This document shows positions 1 to 7,490 of a stretch of DNA of 27,278 bases, in pieces. Made by a program: the position numbers and the translations under genes. Positions within the stretch are counted from its first letter, which is position 1, and each line of letters starts with the position of its first letter. The notes below the pieces were generated by a model. That model was not told where the DNA came from and did not search any database. It was given only the letters and a program-made list of their open reading frames with translations. Source of the stretch: a virus; the IMG/VR virus record IMGVR_UViG_3300046515_000156, positions 1 through 27,278 of that record; one strand, 5' to 3'.

Positions 1-75
1 GGAGTAATAGACACCCATCCTGAGTTCGCTGGTAATGCTCAGACCTTCCCAGCGCTTACTTGATTGCTCGGTCAT
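1..75 (-). CDS. Tail assembly protein, Mu gp41-like (5' part only)
   Basis: Only the first 25 codons are in the window; the gene runs off the left edge. The start ATG at 75 follows a GGAG Shine-Dalgarno about 8 nt upstream that overlaps the end of the tube-protein gene, so translation is probably coupled. The visible residues (beginning MTEQSSKRWEGL) are too few for a homology call. The assignment rests on synteny: in Mu, gene 41, which encodes a tail assembly chaperone, directly follows the tube gene M. Confidence 0.5.
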   Translation of the reverse strand, partial: MTEQSSKRWEGLSITSELRMGVYYS

Positions 76-79
76 TACG

Positions 80-451
80 TTACTCCGCGTAGTAGTTGAG
101 AGCAGCAATGGTCAAGTCGCGGGTGGCTTCACCTTCCACCTGGTACTTACTGCCGAGGTCGATCAATGAGCAACCAGTCCAGGTCTCACGCTTACCGCCG
201 CCGTCCTGGGGATAGATCGTCAGCTTGGCATCCAGCAGGGCGCGCCAGTCCGGTTCACCATTTTTAGGAATAGCCACCGAGACTTTCAGCTCGTGATCTT
301 CAATTCCCTTTGCCGTGCCGGCTGGGCGGCCGGTGCGATTCATTGTCTTGACGACCTTGCGCCCGGTCTTGAGGCTCGGCTCGACGCTCACCACCTCATA
401 GTCGGTGCCGTTGATCTCCAGGACGATCTGCCCTACATAGTTATCAGCCAT
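80..451 (-). CDS. M: Phage tail tube protein (Mu gpM family)
   Basis: A 123-residue protein of the size and character of Mu gpM, which polymerises into the inner tube of the contractile tail. It begins MADNYVGQIVLEINGTDYEVV and has the mixed beta-rich composition typical of tube proteins. It sits 14 bp downstream of the sheath gene and just before a gp41-like start, the same L-M-41 order as Mu. The ATG at 451 is preceded by AGAGGTGATTTTAG, a good ribosome-binding site. Nothing looks truncated. The family call rests on recognised sequence character plus synteny. Confidence 0.85.
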   Translation of the reverse strand: MADNYVGQIVLEINGTDYEVVSVEPSLKTGRKVVKTMNRTGRPAGTAKGIEDHELKVSVAIPKNGEPDWRALLDAKLTIYPQDGGGKRETWTGCSLIDLGSKYQVEGEATRDLTIAALNYYAE

Positions 452-464
452 CTAAAATCACCTC

Positions 465-1565
465 TTACAGGAGCAGGTCGATGCGACCGGCGAACACATG
501 CAGGCCGTTGACGACATCAGTGGGAATGGTTGCATTGAGGCGGTTTGCGTCTTGGGCCGAACGTTCGACCACCAGCCCGGCCGCATTGGCCTCGACTTCT
601 TCGACGATCTCCAGCTCCTGCGCCTTTAGCAGCACGTCCAGCAGCTCGCCGCGCACTGCTGTCGGGGTTTTTTTCGACAACTTGGAGCGCGGGAAGCGCA
701 AGCGGATGCGATCACGGCATGCCATACGGATGTAATACAGGGTTCGGATGGTGGTCAGGTCCAACAGCGACACGTCCGTGGCACCTGCCGCAGACTTGGT
801 ATAAGTGGTCACGGCACGGACAATCTGGATGACATCACCGGCCGCGACTTCCAGCGGAGTGACACCGTTAGCCAGGGCGGTTTCCTGCTCGGTTCGGCCG
901 AGGCGTTGGGCGATAGGTGGAACCTTAATCCCGGACAGCACTAAGGTATTCAACGGCCGCGCTGGATCTTCTTCCGACGCGATCATGGCGGCATAAGCTG
1001 CGGCCACCTGGCGCGCACTGGATGCCGTGCCTGGCAACACCGCCAGGCTGATCGCGCCGGAGTTCAGCGACGTAGCCAGGGTGGTCGCAGCGGACAGCGT
1101 ACTGGTCACGGCTGCTACGCCGATGATGCTTTGCTGCTCCATCGAGTTGGTGTAGACCTTGATATGTTCGCGCAACGCGGTCAGCGCGGTGCTGCTGAAC
1201 CAGGCAGTCACCAGGATGGTAAATCCACCCAATGCGGTCGCATCCAGGGCGGCCTTGATATCCGGTTCGGCGTCACCCTCAACCGCCACCCCCACGGCCG
1301 AGACAGCAGCGTAGCGATAGGCAGTAATAAAGGCGTCGGCCATTTCCTCGGCGACAGTTCCGCCGAACAACGCTTTGGCCTCGGGCGCGCTGTAGAACGG
1401 TGTGGGCACGTTGGCCGCAACCGTTGCACCTTCGCCCAGGGGAACGATCAGGCACACGCTCTGCTTGTTGGTCGGCAGGTTCCGTACTGCCAGGCTGGTG
1501 TTGAACTCCATGTAAACGCCCGGCTTGCGAATCGACGCCGGGATTGTTTCAAATTCGATGCTCAT
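465..1565 (-). CDS. L: Contractile tail sheath protein (Mu gpL family)
   Basis: A 366-residue sheath protein. The N-terminus (IPASIRKPGVYMEFNTS, residues about 8-24) is the typical start of Mu-type sheath subunits, in which the first strand joins neighbouring subunits. The C-terminal part contains TIRTLYYIRMACRDR followed by a basic stretch, a usual sheath feature. At 366 residues it is shorter than Mu gpL (about 495), so a peripheral domain is probably missing rather than the core. The start overlaps the end of the DUF2635 gene (ATGA), indicating translational coupling. The sheath wraps the tube and contracts on infection, so this phage should be a myovirus. Confidence 0.92.
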   Translation of the reverse strand: MSIEFETIPASIRKPGVYMEFNTSLAVRNLPTNKQSVCLIVPLGEGATVAANVPTPFYSAPEAKALFGGTVAEEMADAFITAYRYAAVSAVGVAVEGDAEPDIKAALDATALGGFTILVTAWFSSTALTALREHIKVYTNSMEQQSIIGVAAVTSTLSAATTLATSLNSGAISLAVLPGTASSARQVAAAYAAMIASEEDPARPLNTLVLSGIKVPPIAQRLGRTEQETALANGVTPLEVAAGDVIQIVRAVTTYTKSAAGATDVSLLDLTTIRTLYYIRMACRDRIRLRFPRSKLSKKTPTAVRGELLDVLLKAQELEIVEEVEANAAGLVVERSAQDANRLNATIPTDVVNGLHVFAGRIDLLL

Positions 1566-1756
1566 TCAGCGGATTCCTTTGCAGGTTGTTTGGCACCAGC
1601 ACCCAGTTTGTCGGCGAGCATCAATTCACACGCTGCCAACCGGCGCCGGTAGTAGGAGGTATCCGGCACATCAACAGCCTTGGCGGTTTCGATGTACTTG
1701 TACGGATCGTCTTCCAAGGGCACCCGATGACCAGGTGCAGCTTTAACGCGCATCAC
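1562..1756 (-). CDS. DUF2635 family protein (Mu gp38-like)
   Basis: A 64-residue protein starting MMRVKAAPGHRVPLEDDPY, matching the DUF2635 pattern of a short beta-rich N-terminus with K-A-x-G-x-x-V-P. A Tyr-x-R-R-L segment follows, then a low-complexity basic tail. In Mu-like phages this small gene lies directly upstream of the sheath gene, as here. It overlaps both neighbours by 4 bp (ATGA type), so it belongs to the same translationally coupled late operon. Its molecular role is not established. Confidence 0.82.
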   Translation of the reverse strand: MMRVKAAPGHRVPLEDDPYKYIETAKAVDVPDTSYYRRRLAACELMLADKLGAGAKQPAKESAE

Positions 1757-2307
1757 ACGTCCCTCAGTTCGATGTTGTCGGTGGCCACCGGGTTGGGGTT
1801 GTCCGATGGGGTGTGGTATTCCAGGTCAACGCCTTTAAAGTCCGGCCAGGCCGACTCAGGGATCAGCCAATCCAGTTCAACGGCGAAGGACTGGCCCAGG
1901 ACAGAAAGGTGCTGCGCCTGAAACTTGCCGTTGACCAGGTTGTTAAACTCCGTAGGCCTGACCATGGCGCCATCGAGCTTGTGCTGCCAGTTAGTGAGCA
2001 AAGCCATGCACTCCCCCCAAAGCCAGTAACTACCGGGGTCGCTGGCCTTGGGCGTGTTCCTGCGCTCGCTCCCGGACGAAACGACCAGGCGAAAGACTAT
2101 GGCGGCCGAGTAGCGGCGGTGTGAGCGTGGTTTGAAGCTGATTTTGGGCGTGGTGATCAGGATTGAAGGGCCACCAGCAATCAGACTGACCATCAAGTCT
2201 GGGTCACTCAGTTCGCCACCATAAGTCTCCAGGCGCAGGCGCGGCACTGCCTTTTTCAGCTCTTTCAACCGTTCTAAAACGCCGTCCTCCAGTTCACCCA
2301 ACATCAC
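1753..2307 (-). CDS. Mu gp37-like protein (DUF1834 family)
   Basis: A 184-residue protein placed exactly where Mu gp37 lies, between gp36 and gp38. It opens with LGELEDGVLERLKEL and contains conserved-looking segments around PSILITTPK and the C-terminal WLIPESAWPDFKGVDLEYH, consistent with the DUF1834/gp37 family. The family is thought to act at the head-tail junction or tail terminus, but that is known only by position and structural analogy. It overlaps gp36 and gp38 by 4 bp at each end. The C-terminal NPNPVATDNIELRDV is a plausible complete end. Confidence 0.85.
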   Translation of the reverse strand: MMLGELEDGVLERLKELKKAVPRLRLETYGGELSDPDLMVSLIAGGPSILITTPKISFKPRSHRRYSAAIVFRLVVSSGSERRNTPKASDPGSYWLWGECMALLTNWQHKLDGAMVRPTEFNNLVNGKFQAQHLSVLGQSFAVELDWLIPESAWPDFKGVDLEYHTPSDNPNPVATDNIELRDV

Positions 2308-2792
2308 AGATGCCTCAAGGTGTTACGCGAGAACAGCCGAGGTTGGTGGGCGATCTTCAATCCAGCATCGCCCGCCTCGGACGCGCCCCTTGCCTCATCC
2401 TCGGTCGCCAGTTTTTCCAGGCGTTTGATGATGTCGCGATACCGCAGGCGCATGGTTGAGTCTTCTACAGCCGTCCCTTGCAGGTGATACCGCGCCAACT
2501 CGGGCAGGTCATCCGCGACCCATTCCGGCGCATCCACGCCGGTCTTGCGAAAGCGCAGGTAGAACGAGACCTCGCTACGAGCGCGGCTGACGGCATCAGC
2601 GATTCTTGCCAGTGCGTCGACGGCGGTTTCCACTTCCTCGGGCGACCAGTCGTCCAGAGGTTTACCCTCGGCAGCCGCAAGCAGCAGGTCCGATTCGATG
2701 GGATTGCGCGGCGGCTTGACGGCCAAAACGGTGATTTCTTCTTCACCAAATCGGTGCATCAACTGAGCGGCGCTCGGTAGCGAGATGTTCAT
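2304..2792 (-). CDS. Mu gp36-like protein (DUF1320 family)
   Basis: A 162-residue, largely helical protein. The N-terminal LPSAAQLMHRFGEEEI and the later helical block around ARIADAVSRARSEVSFYLR match the DUF1320 (Mu gp36) family, whose members are structurally akin to head-completion/adaptor proteins that join portal and tail. It lies between the gp35-like and gp37-like genes, as in Mu, with 4-bp overlaps on both sides. The adaptor role is inferred from the family and position. Confidence 0.88.
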   Translation of the reverse strand: MNISLPSAAQLMHRFGEEEITVLAVKPPRNPIESDLLLAAAEGKPLDDWSPEEVETAVDALARIADAVSRARSEVSFYLRFRKTGVDAPEWVADDLPELARYHLQGTAVEDSTMRLRYRDIIKRLEKLATEDEARGASEAGDAGLKIAHQPRLFSRNTLRHL

Positions 2793-3337
2793 TTACCTTC
2801 GCCCTCGACCTTAGTTGCCTTCGGTTTACGAGGTTTCGCAGACGTTTCCGCTGCCAGATCCTTGGTCTCTTCACGCGCCAAGTCTTCCTGGAGGGCCTCT
2901 TCCCAGAGCTTTTCGACTTCGATATCGGTCGCGGTCAACTGCCCTTTGTCCTGCTCGATCACAAGGTGGTTTGCCCCTGGCCCTGGACCATTGGTTACAA
3001 TCCGGCCTCCGACAACGGGCACGGCGCCGGATGTAACCACTGCATCACCCAGAGCTGTAGGGCTTGTTTCAGGCGCCTGCGACTGGGCGTTTTGTAAGGT
3101 GTTGGCCGCTTCCGGTAGCGGCCCTGCACTGGCCTTAGTGCTTTCATCGCGTTGCTCCGATGCCTGATAAAGACTGGTTTCCTTAACCGCGACAATCAAT
3201 TGAGGCTCCGCAAGCAACGCCTCCCATTGATCGACAGTGAAAGCATTTACAGGCCAGTCTTTGGGCTTGTCGGAGTGGGCCACGCCACAGCGACGGAAGC
3301 CGTTACGTTTGGAGATGATCGTAATTACGGTTGCCAT
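2789..3337 (-). CDS. Mu gp35-like protein (HI1506-related)
   Basis: A 182-residue protein with two parts. The first (residues about 1-55) is a compact domain beginning MATVITIISKRNGFRRCGVAH with a WEALLAEPQLIV segment, typical of the gp35/HI1506-related family. The second (about 60-182) is a long, low-complexity, charged and Ala/Pro-rich tail ending in a basic KPRKPKATKVEGEGK. It follows the major capsid gene by 9 bp and overlaps gp36 by 4 bp. Function is unknown in the family. Confidence 0.75.
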   Translation of the reverse strand: MATVITIISKRNGFRRCGVAHSDKPKDWPVNAFTVDQWEALLAEPQLIVAVKETSLYQASEQRDESTKASAGPLPEAANTLQNAQSQAPETSPTALGDAVVTSGAVPVVGGRIVTNGPGPGANHLVIEQDKGQLTATDIEVEKLWEEALQEDLAREETKDLAAETSAKPRKPKATKVEGEGK

Positions 3338-3346
3338 AACGCCCCC

Positions 3347-4252
3347 TTACGCTTCGCCAGTCGAGCCGAACGCAAGCTGCCAGAAGCCATAACCACCGGC
3401 CGCCCGTGCTTCTGCACCGAACTTGAATTTCTTGCGGCTGAACACTTCGTCCGACTGTGGGTCGGTCTGTTGGACGAAGTCCGGGGCCTTGCGCTCCTGA
3501 TAGATGAAAGGCCGAACGGGCTTACTGGTATCCAGGAGAAACCAGGCAGTGTCGGAGGTGATGCGGGTAGAAACCACCAGTTCGGCGGTGCCCTTGTACA
3601 GGTTGACCTTACCGTCTTCCAGGCGATCACTGGTCAGCAAGGCTTTTGCGGTGTCTTCCAGACCAGGGCCAACCAGAAGAATCGTCGGGCGCACATCCAG
3701 TGGTCGACCTTCATCGTCCTTGAACTTACCCATGGCGGTACGTGCAGCACCGTAACTAGCCTTCGCCGCTGCCTGGGTTTCGATGGAAAGTGCAGCAGTG
3801 CCCTTGTTGCTGACGCTGCCATTGCCGACGACGTGGTCGGTGTCGAAGAAGTACTGGCCGTCGTAGCACTGATTGCCAAAGCCACCGTTCACCAGCTCGT
3901 ACACGATTTCATCGGGCAACCGCTTGGCCGAGAAGCCCGCCATCTGTGCCTGGGGCGCATAGATGCCCAACTGATCATCTTCGATGTGGTTACGGTCCAC
4001 TTCGACAGTTGCTTCAAAGTCTTCGTTTTCTACTGTGTAGCTGAACGCTTTCAGGCTCTTGACATGCTTCTCGCCAACCCAACGGCGCATTTTTGGAAAC
4101 GCCGACAACCACGCATACATATTGCTGCCGGTTGAGCTGGGCACCTTCATGGCAATCTTTTCCCAGGAACTGGGAGCAGCCGCAAAGGCGTTGTTGAAAA
4201 GCGTTTTCATGGCAACGAACGCTGCCTGAATGGAGGATTTATTAACCAACAT
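3347..4252 (-). CDS. T: Major capsid protein (Mu gpT family)
   Basis: A 301-residue protein using the ATG at 4252, preceded by AGGAG at a 10-nt spacing; a TTG six bases upstream is also in frame but sits too close to that site. It contains the Mu-T hallmarks: SSIQAAFVAMKTLFNNAF near the N-terminus, PSSTGSNMYAWLSAFPKMRRW around residues 40-60, and an EATVEVDRNHIEDDQLG segment. It forms the icosahedral shell of the head. The gp33-like gene ends 29 bp upstream and the gp35-like gene follows, as in Mu. Confidence 0.95.
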   Translation of the reverse strand: MLVNKSSIQAAFVAMKTLFNNAFAAAPSSWEKIAMKVPSSTGSNMYAWLSAFPKMRRWVGEKHVKSLKAFSYTVENEDFEATVEVDRNHIEDDQLGIYAPQAQMAGFSAKRLPDEIVYELVNGGFGNQCYDGQYFFDTDHVVGNGSVSNKGTAALSIETQAAAKASYGAARTAMGKFKDDEGRPLDVRPTILLVGPGLEDTAKALLTSDRLEDGKVNLYKGTAELVVSTRITSDTAWFLLDTSKPVRPFIYQERKAPDFVQQTDPQSDEVFSRKKFKFGAEARAAGGYGFWQLAFGSTGEA

Positions 4253-4281
4253 GCGCAATGCGCTCCTATATATAGAGGGAG

Positions 4282-4677
4282 TTACTCAACCCATACGCCG
4301 TCGGCATCAATACCGACGATGCGTCCAGCAGCGGATCGGGTGCCGCCTGCATCAGCAGCCGCCACGGTTTCGTCATCGACGATGTAGGCGGGCTTGAACA
4401 GATGCGCCTGGGTGACGGTGCCGTCATTGGCCCAAAGGAATGCCTTGCCGTGGCGGATCTCGGCCAGCGCAGCACCCGCTGCACCGCCTCGGTTGTCGAC
4501 TGACGCCTCGAAACGGCCCAGGTAAGACAGGCCCAGAGCGGTTGAACCGGGTGCAGCAAAGCCGGTGGCGGTGGCGACTGCCAGAGAGCCAGCGAAGATG
4601 CGAACGTTGGCGGCGACGGGGATCACCAGCACTTCGGTGGACTTCATGGGCGTGTTGCGATCTTGAGTCAGCGGCAC
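4282..4677 (-). CDS. Mu gp33-like head decoration/fibre protein (DUF2190-like)
   Basis: A 131-residue protein lying between protease I and major capsid T, the place of Mu gene 33. The start is taken as GTG at 4677, preceded by GAGGG overlapping the end of gene I; this gives the N-terminus MPLTQDRNTP, typical of DUF2190-like phage proteins. An internal ATG at 4647 is a weaker alternative. The body is rich in small residues (AGSLAVATATGFAAPGS) and beta-prone, as in trimeric head decoration proteins. The decoration role is inferred from family and position. Confidence 0.75.
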   Translation of the reverse strand: MPLTQDRNTPMKSTEVLVIPVAANVRIFAGSLAVATATGFAAPGSTALGLSYLGRFEASVDNRGGAAGAALAEIRHGKAFLWANDGTVTQAHLFKPAYIVDDETVAAADAGGTRSAAGRIVGIDADGVWVE

Positions 4678-4680
4678 GGG

Positions 4681-5667
4681 TTAACCCTCGCTCTGTTTGT
4701 TTTTGGCGAACTCAGCCGGATCAACACCCAGTTGCAGGCACATGGCGCGCTCTTCTGAGTTGAGCGCGGTGGTGGTTTTGTCGGGCTGGCGTTCGCCTAG
4801 GCTAGTTGGATCACCAACGATGGGCGCTGCCTCGACGAAAGCTTTGAAGCGCGTCAGTCCGGCTTCGTCCTGGCACATGGCACGGTGATAATCCGCAGTA
4901 GCTGGGGTGATCTTTCCGGCTTGGGTGGCCTGAGTGATAACCGTGTCCACTGCCTTGTTGTGTTCTGCCGCTTTAAAAACGGTGAGGGCCTGCTCGGCAT
5001 TCAATGCGCGGGACTCCAGCGCGTTGTAGTCGGCGCGAGGTACGAACCGCTCCAGGTTGCCCGACTCGGTGTTGAGTGCCTGGGTAGCGGCATTGAGTTT
5101 GGCGGTGGTTGCGGTAAAGACCTGCTCTGCGGTCGCCGTATCAGGCAACCCGAGCAGCTTTAAAAGCTCTGGTGAGGGTTTCACAGGGGCGTTCTCCATT
5201 TGCTCTTGGTTGAGTGCTGTCATTACGAGGTTGGGGATGTTGGTAAGGGCGGCGCTGACCATGCGCACAATGCGTTTGGTCTCATCGTCGTAATCAAAAA
5301 CCGGGGAAAGGAAGCGGTACTCTTTGTCTTCAACCTGGAGTTTGCCGCGTGGAGTCCAGTCGACCTGTCCCCACAACGCGCCGTTGCGTATTTCCAGTTT
5401 CTTGATCCATGCACCGGCCGGGGCGGGCTCGCCCTGAGGGGCACGGCGCTGGGTGGCATGCTCCCAGTCGATAGGCAAATCTATTGCCCGACTGGAGAAG
5501 TTGGTCTGTACAAACTGAGAGGCGGTATCGTCGAACAGCCAGGCGCGGCCGTCGCGGCCAACAACGCTGGGGCCGGCGGGGATTAGCTCTACCCACTCGG
5601 GTGCCTTCCCATCGGAAAGCTCGACGGAGCTGTATATTTCAGAGTTAACGGCGAGTTGAGTTTTCAT
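4681..5667 (-). CDS. I: Head maturation protease/scaffold (Mu gpI family)
   Basis: A 328-residue protein. The N-terminal half (about residues 1-150) is the protease-like part, with the conserved-looking LPIDWEHATQ and YRFLSPVFDYDD segments seen in gpI proteins. The C-terminal half (about 160-328) is helical and Ala/Glu-rich, as expected of the scaffold; in Mu a shorter product (Z) of this region is the scaffold proper. I did not locate a separate Z start with confidence. Unlike its neighbours, the ATG at 5667 has no clear Shine-Dalgarno and its first two bases pair in a perfect 8-bp hairpin. This gene begins the second late transcription unit. Confidence 0.9.
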   Translation of the reverse strand: MKTQLAVNSEIYSSVELSDGKAPEWVELIPAGPSVVGRDGRAWLFDDTASQFVQTNFSSRAIDLPIDWEHATQRRAPQGEPAPAGAWIKKLEIRNGALWGQVDWTPRGKLQVEDKEYRFLSPVFDYDDETKRIVRMVSAALTNIPNLVMTALNQEQMENAPVKPSPELLKLLGLPDTATAEQVFTATTAKLNAATQALNTESGNLERFVPRADYNALESRALNAEQALTVFKAAEHNKAVDTVITQATQAGKITPATADYHRAMCQDEAGLTRFKAFVEAAPIVGDPTSLGERQPDKTTTALNSEERAMCLQLGVDPAEFAKNKQSEG

Positions 5668-5687
5668 GCCGCCATTGTTGGCGGCAT
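5666..5687 (-). promoter_or_regulatory. Leader hairpin overlapping the gene I start codon
   Basis: On the minus strand ATGCCGCC, loop AACAAT and GGCGGCAT form a perfect 8-bp stem. The A and T of the gene I start codon are the last two paired bases. No T-tract follows, so it is not a standard terminator. It could stabilise the 5' end of the late mRNA or restrain translation of gene I. Confidence 0.6.
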
Positions 5688-5701
5688 CTTAAGGAGGAGA
5701 T

Positions 5702-5723
5702 ATTTCAGGAAGGTTTAAGGTTT
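5702..5723 (-). promoter_or_regulatory. Candidate late promoter/activator site upstream of gene I (PI-like)
   Basis: The minus strand reads AAACCTTAAACC then TTCCTGAAAT. The same 22 bp with two changes recurs at 15146-15167, upstream of the lysis operon. Mu has C-activated late promoters at precisely these two places (PI and Plys), and this prophage encodes a Mor/C-type activator. The site lies 35 nt upstream of the gene I ATG and directly after the accessory HEPN gene. Its promoter role is inferred from the repeat and its position. Confidence 0.6.
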
Positions 5724-5745
5724 TTGCATTGATAGGGGGGGCTGT

Positions 5746-6696
5746 TCAGAAGGCGGAGGGGTGTTTGATATCGAATTCGCTCTCTAGATCCTGAGCAAAA
5801 CTCCGAACACGATCTACAACGTTGCGCACTTCCTCTGCTGAAACAGCAATCGCGACTCCGTCAGTGTTTTTTCCACCCCGATGCACAATGTCGTGCCTAG
5901 TCAGGATGTCCCCTTTCAACGCGTTCGTGTTCGGAAATTCGATACTGAAGCATTTTTCATATGTTTTTTTAGCTTCGTTTAACTGGTGCCAATTGGTTTT
6001 TTGAAGGTGGGCAAATACTTGCTTTTTGAGACCATCCATTCTCTTAAATATTTCTGGCATTTTGATGTTCTCAGCACCCAACTCAGTACCAGCACTGTTC
6101 TCAATGAAAGCTCTTAGCGAATCTTGGCTGCCCAACGCCCGCCATAAAGCCACCTCAAGAAGATACGCTTCTAGCGCAGTAATAACTGCGCTATGAGCTA
6201 ACTGCGTAACCATCACCTGTATATGCGGAGTCCCGCCTACCTCTAGAACATCTTCAATATCTGAAAGCTTCTTAAGTAACAGCCGGAATGCAGTTTTCCC
6301 GTCATCAAAAAATGATAGTGCCTCATCATATTCCCAGTCTTCGTAGTCTTGCCCTTGCGGTGTGGGCGCCCACTCATCTCCTACGGTGCCAATTAAATCA
6401 TTTATAAGCTCACTCAATACTTCATAGTCCACTATAGAGCCAAAGCGGTTCTGAATTTCATCGTCTGGAGAGTAAGGCCCTCCATGAATAAATTGGTATC
6501 CACCTTCACGCCCATTGTATGGAGTGTCGTTTGCGGGATCTTGGAAGCGTGAGCAAAACCATTGCCTCACTGCTGCAATCTGCAAATCACGCGGAGCGTC
6601 TGCTAACCATTTCTCATCAGGATTGAATCCTTCAGCCGTCCAAAAACCAGCTTCCTCTGGAAGCTCTGGCTGCTCGTCAAAATCCATATCGCTCAT
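5746..6696 (-). CDS. HEPN-motif accessory protein, candidate anti-phage ribonuclease
   Basis: A protein of 316 residues not found in the Mu G-to-I interval. Near the C-terminus the sequence RHDIVHRGG (Arg about 267, His about 272) fits the R-x4-6-H catalytic signature of HEPN ribonucleases, and the preceding 150 residues look helical as in a HEPN bundle. The N-terminal part contains NDTPYNGREGGYQFIHGGPY, which I associate with predicted HEPN proteins, though without certainty. The gene is clearly AT-richer than its neighbours (6001-6060 has 22 G/C in 60; 8581-8640 in gene F has 43), a sign of recent acquisition. The start is uncertain: GTG at 6699, ATG at 6696 or ATG at 6687, none with a strong ribosome-binding site. 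A role in excluding other phages or in toxin-like abortive infection is inference. Confidence 0.75.
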   Translation of the reverse strand: MSDMDFDEQPELPEEAGFWTAEGFNPDEKWLADAPRDLQIAAVRQWFCSRFQDPANDTPYNGREGGYQFIHGGPYSPDDEIQNRFGSIVDYEVLSELINDLIGTVGDEWAPTPQGQDYEDWEYDEALSFFDDGKTAFRLLLKKLSDIEDVLEVGGTPHIQVMVTQLAHSAVITALEAYLLEVALWRALGSQDSLRAFIENSAGTELGAENIKMPEIFKRMDGLKKQVFAHLQKTNWHQLNEAKKTYEKCFSIEFPNTNALKGDILTRHDIVHRGGKNTDGVAIAVSAEEVRNVVDRVRSFAQDLESEFDIKHPSAF

Positions 6697-6916
6697 CACT
6701 AGTCTCGTTCAATCGTCTGAAGGTTGGATGAACATAGGCGGTATTAGACATCCTCATCAAGTGCTGAATCGGAGCTTTGATCCTGATAGCGGTGGACCCA
6801 GTCTTTTAGTGAGCAGTTCAAGAGCATCTAACGCATGTCTAACGGTGTTATGGAGCCAGGGGGGCGACAGACGTACCCGCAAGACTCGACAAGCGTACCT
6901 GTGCGATTCTGCGCGG
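6697..6916. other. 220-bp non-coding gap between gene G and the HEPN gene
   Basis: No convincing gene, tRNA or terminator is visible. Elsewhere in the late region genes overlap or are a few bases apart, so this gap is unusual and probably carries the accessory gene's own promoter. I found no −35/−10 pair good enough to name. An 8-bp inverted pair, TTAGACAT (6744-6751) and ATGTCTAA (6835-6842), flanks the middle of the gap. Confidence 0.5.
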
Positions 6917-7480
6917 TCACTCCGAAACCGACTCCAGAAGGTAACCCTGAATGATCGCCAGTATCTCGATGTCATCCTCTGACGACAGCCCCAGATAAGG
7001 TCGGGCCTTGATCTCGCTGTCATGCGCCCCACGTGTGGCCCACTGTGCAAAGTTGGACTTGCTCTTCTTCACAAAGCGATTGCCCACTGATCCATCTTTA
7101 CCCTGGCGGAAGTAGACCTGCTGTGATCTTGCGGCGTGTTTGACCTTGCCACCAAACTGGTGGATGGCGCCATACGGGCGGTCTGTACCGAATGACAGTT
7201 CATTGTTGCTGACGTTATGCCGCAATGTGTCCTGGAGCGAGCCCTTTTCGCGCAGGATACGACCTCCCTTCTTGCGCGCCAGAGTCGAGGGGGCAAGCGG
7301 CGCCCAGGGCGAGCCATCCGGGGCGACCTGTTGACGAAAGCGATCATCAGTAGATTGGTGCAGGTATTCCGCAATGTCATTGAGCGGTGTTGTAAGGTCG
7401 CCCAGCCGCTCGACAAGCTCGTCTAGGGCTTTGCCAACCAGACTTGTATCAACGGAAACCTCTAGCATTGAACCGGCCAT
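6917..7480 (-). CDS. G: Virion morphogenesis protein (Mu gpG family)
   Basis: A 187-residue protein starting MAGSMLEVSVDTSLVG. The open frame extends further upstream into gene F, but the ATG at 7480 has GGGAG six bases before it and follows the gene F stop closely, so it is the likely start. The central segment (RFRQQVAPDGSPWAPLAPSTLARKKGGRIL, about residues 45-75, with the typical P-D-G-x-x-W) and the later YGAIHQFGG are hallmarks of the phage virion morphogenesis family. Mu gpG is needed for tail completion and head-tail joining. In Mu, gene I follows directly; here an accessory gene intervenes. Confidence 0.92.
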   Translation of the reverse strand: MAGSMLEVSVDTSLVGKALDELVERLGDLTTPLNDIAEYLHQSTDDRFRQQVAPDGSPWAPLAPSTLARKKGGRILREKGSLQDTLRHNVSNNELSFGTDRPYGAIHQFGGKVKHAARSQQVYFRQGKDGSVGNRFVKKSKSNFAQWATRGAHDSEIKARPYLGLSSEDDIEILAIIQGYLLESVSE

Positions 7481-7490
7481 GTGATGCTCC

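Noticed and set aside
3152-4135. A 327-codon plus-strand open frame opposite the capsid gene
   Set aside because: It is opposite clear gpT and gp35-like coding sequence and lacks a ribosome site or recognisable domains.
6697-6916. Possible small RNA or antitoxin gene next to the HEPN gene
   Set aside because: No open frame with a ribosome site, no strong hairpin plus T-run and no good promoter was found; only an 8-bp distant inverted pair, which can arise by chance.
6757-7050. Minus-strand open frame spanning the end of gene G and the gap
   Set aside because: It overlaps the conserved gpG C-terminus in another frame and the residues are Arg/Ser/Leu-biased; the extension into the gap does not look like a protein.
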